Of a DNA stretch of 64,000 bases, positions 63,359 through 64,000 are shown piece by piece. The DNA lies in contig JBHJGZ010000007.1 of NCBI GenBank assembly GCA_050331295.1, forward strand, positions 62,001 to 126,000, written 5' to 3'. Numbering within the stretch: position 1 is the stretch's first letter; each line of letters opens with the position of its first letter. The DNA is from Kuafuiihalomonas sp050331295. Its GTDB lineage: Bacteria > Myxococcota > Kuafuiibacteriia > Kuafuiibacteriales > Kuafuiibacteriaceae. The notes below the pieces were generated by a model. It was not told where the DNA came from. It did no database searches and was given only the letters and a program-made list of their open reading frames with translations. The position numbers were made by a program, and so were the translations under genes.

Positions 63359-64000
63359 ATCGTGCGACGTCAGGCTGATGGGGGCGCGCTTCCGGCCCCG
63401 CGATGAGAAATCCCTGGACGAAGTCGGCGCCCGCCTCGCGAGCCCCGCGAAGCTCATCCTCGGTCTCCACGCCTTCCGCCACCACTCGGGCGCCCATCTC
63501 GTGACACAGACTGACAACTTGCTTCAGGAACCGATGGGCGCGCTGCCCGCGAGCAACCGACCGGACCATCTCCCGGTCGAGCTTCACGATGTCCGGAACC
63601 AGATCTGCGATATACATCAGGTTCGAGTAACCAGCTCCCAGATCGTCGACCGCCAGCTGGATGCCCTTGTCTCGGATCTCGGCCAAGACGCCGCGACAGT
63701 GATTCTCATGACTGAGGGGCACGGACTCCGTGACCTCGATGAAGACAGAGTGCGGATGCCGAAACACGGGGTCGTCGGGCCGCACGATCCAGCCGTCGTC
63801 GAACTCGCGCGGATGAATGTTCATGAATAAGGGGTGGTGTCGGCAGCCTTCGATCGCGAGCTCCCGCACAACGCGCCCCAGTTCACCGCACAATTCCTTG
63901 TCGATACTTTGCGCGATCACTTTCGGGGGACTCACGAAACGAGCGTCTGAAGACCGGAGCAAGGCTTCGTACGCGAAGATGCTCCCGGTGCGCACGTCGA
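63351..64000 (-). CDS. EAL domain cyclic-di-GMP phosphodiesterase, C-terminal part
   Basis: Fragment of at least 214 residues whose N-terminus runs off the right edge. It carries an EAL domain: YEALLRS (the EAL motif itself), NIHPREF, the catalytic EVTES, VDDLGAGYSNL, VKLDREM and VAEGVET. All catalytic residues look intact, so it probably hydrolyses c-di-GMP, which links to motility and surface behaviour. A sensory or GGDEF domain may lie upstream in the missing part. Confidence 0.9.
   Translation of the reverse strand, partial: DVRTGSIFAYEALLRSSDARFVSPPKVIAQSIDKELCGELGRVVRELAIEGCRHHPLFMNIHPREFDDGWIVRPDDPVFRHPHSVFIEVTESVPLSHENHCRGVLAEIRDKGIQLAVDDLGAGYSNLMYIADLVPDIVKLDREMVRSVARGQRAHRFLKQVVSLCHEMGARVVAEGVETEDELRGAREAGADFVQGFLIAGPEARPHQPDVARFT

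Overview
This 64 kb window is GC-rich, densely coded bacterial chromosome with no rRNA, phage genes, insertion sequences or CRISPR. Two secreted metalloproteases (6481-10383 and 53067-53891) end in a Cys-x-Cys, hydrophobic helix and Arg cluster like the MYXO-CTERM sorting signal. With the orphan hopanoid C-3 methylase homologue and the mix of aerobic genes, this suggests a member of Myxococcota or a nearby former-Deltaproteobacteria lineage. That placement is an inference. Genes are often linked by ATGA or GTGA 4-base overlaps, so translational coupling is common.

Layout. 1-4318 (minus) is a carbon monoxide dehydrogenase-type cluster, coxD-E-G-M-S-L, with coxL running off the left edge. The molybdenum cofactor gene moeA is divergent from it (4589-5818). 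5915-10383 encodes a membrane-anchored linker protein coupled to a 1300-residue surface metalloprotease. 10454-18072 holds an HpnR-like radical SAM enzyme, a secreted Arg/Ser-rich protein, an SDR dehydrogenase, an alpha/beta hydrolase lacking its N-terminal part, and a KefB-type antiporter with an unknown membrane partner. 18091-20862 (minus) is a tyrosine-degradation operon (fumarylacetoacetase-like, maleylacetoacetate isomerase, HPPD). 20902-29404 holds an orphan protein, a DPP-IV-type peptidase, a NahK-like kinase, a HIT protein, an EEP nuclease-like protein, a thiolase and a leucyl aminopeptidase.

29489-44810 is mainly housekeeping: valS, greB, hemolysin III, ruvX, a DsbD-alpha-like lipoprotein, rnz, hisS, mrp, argS, sua5, a DUF427 protein, glgC and an SLC13-type transporter with RCK domains. 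45011-48649 is class Ia ribonucleotide reductase (nrdA, nrdB). 48706-54942 holds a YdcF-type protein with a MerR regulator, a MEMO-family protein, and a three-gene overlapping unit pairing a secreted matrixin-like protease with a cytoplasmic flavoprotein. 55021-55189 has tRNA-Gln(CUG) and tRNA-Glu(CUC). 55367-64000 carries clpX, a CDGSH protein, a PPDK/PEP synthase regulator, lgt, otsB-otsA, a RibD-like deaminase lacking a normal reductase domain, a divergent TrpF-like protein, a secreted unknown and a partial EAL phosphodiesterase.

Taken together, the window suggests an aerobic heterotroph with possible CO oxidation as an energy supplement, tyrosine catabolism, trehalose and glycogen reserves, and an elaborate secreted or surface protease set. 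I found no clear-cut new defence or mobile system. The best candidates for undescribed biology are the protease plus flavoprotein operon (51733-54484), the coupled surface-protein pair (5915-10383), the membrane protein with its antiporter (15208-18072), and the RibD-like/TrpF-like divergent pair (61109-62626). No convincing intrinsic terminators with U-tracts were seen.
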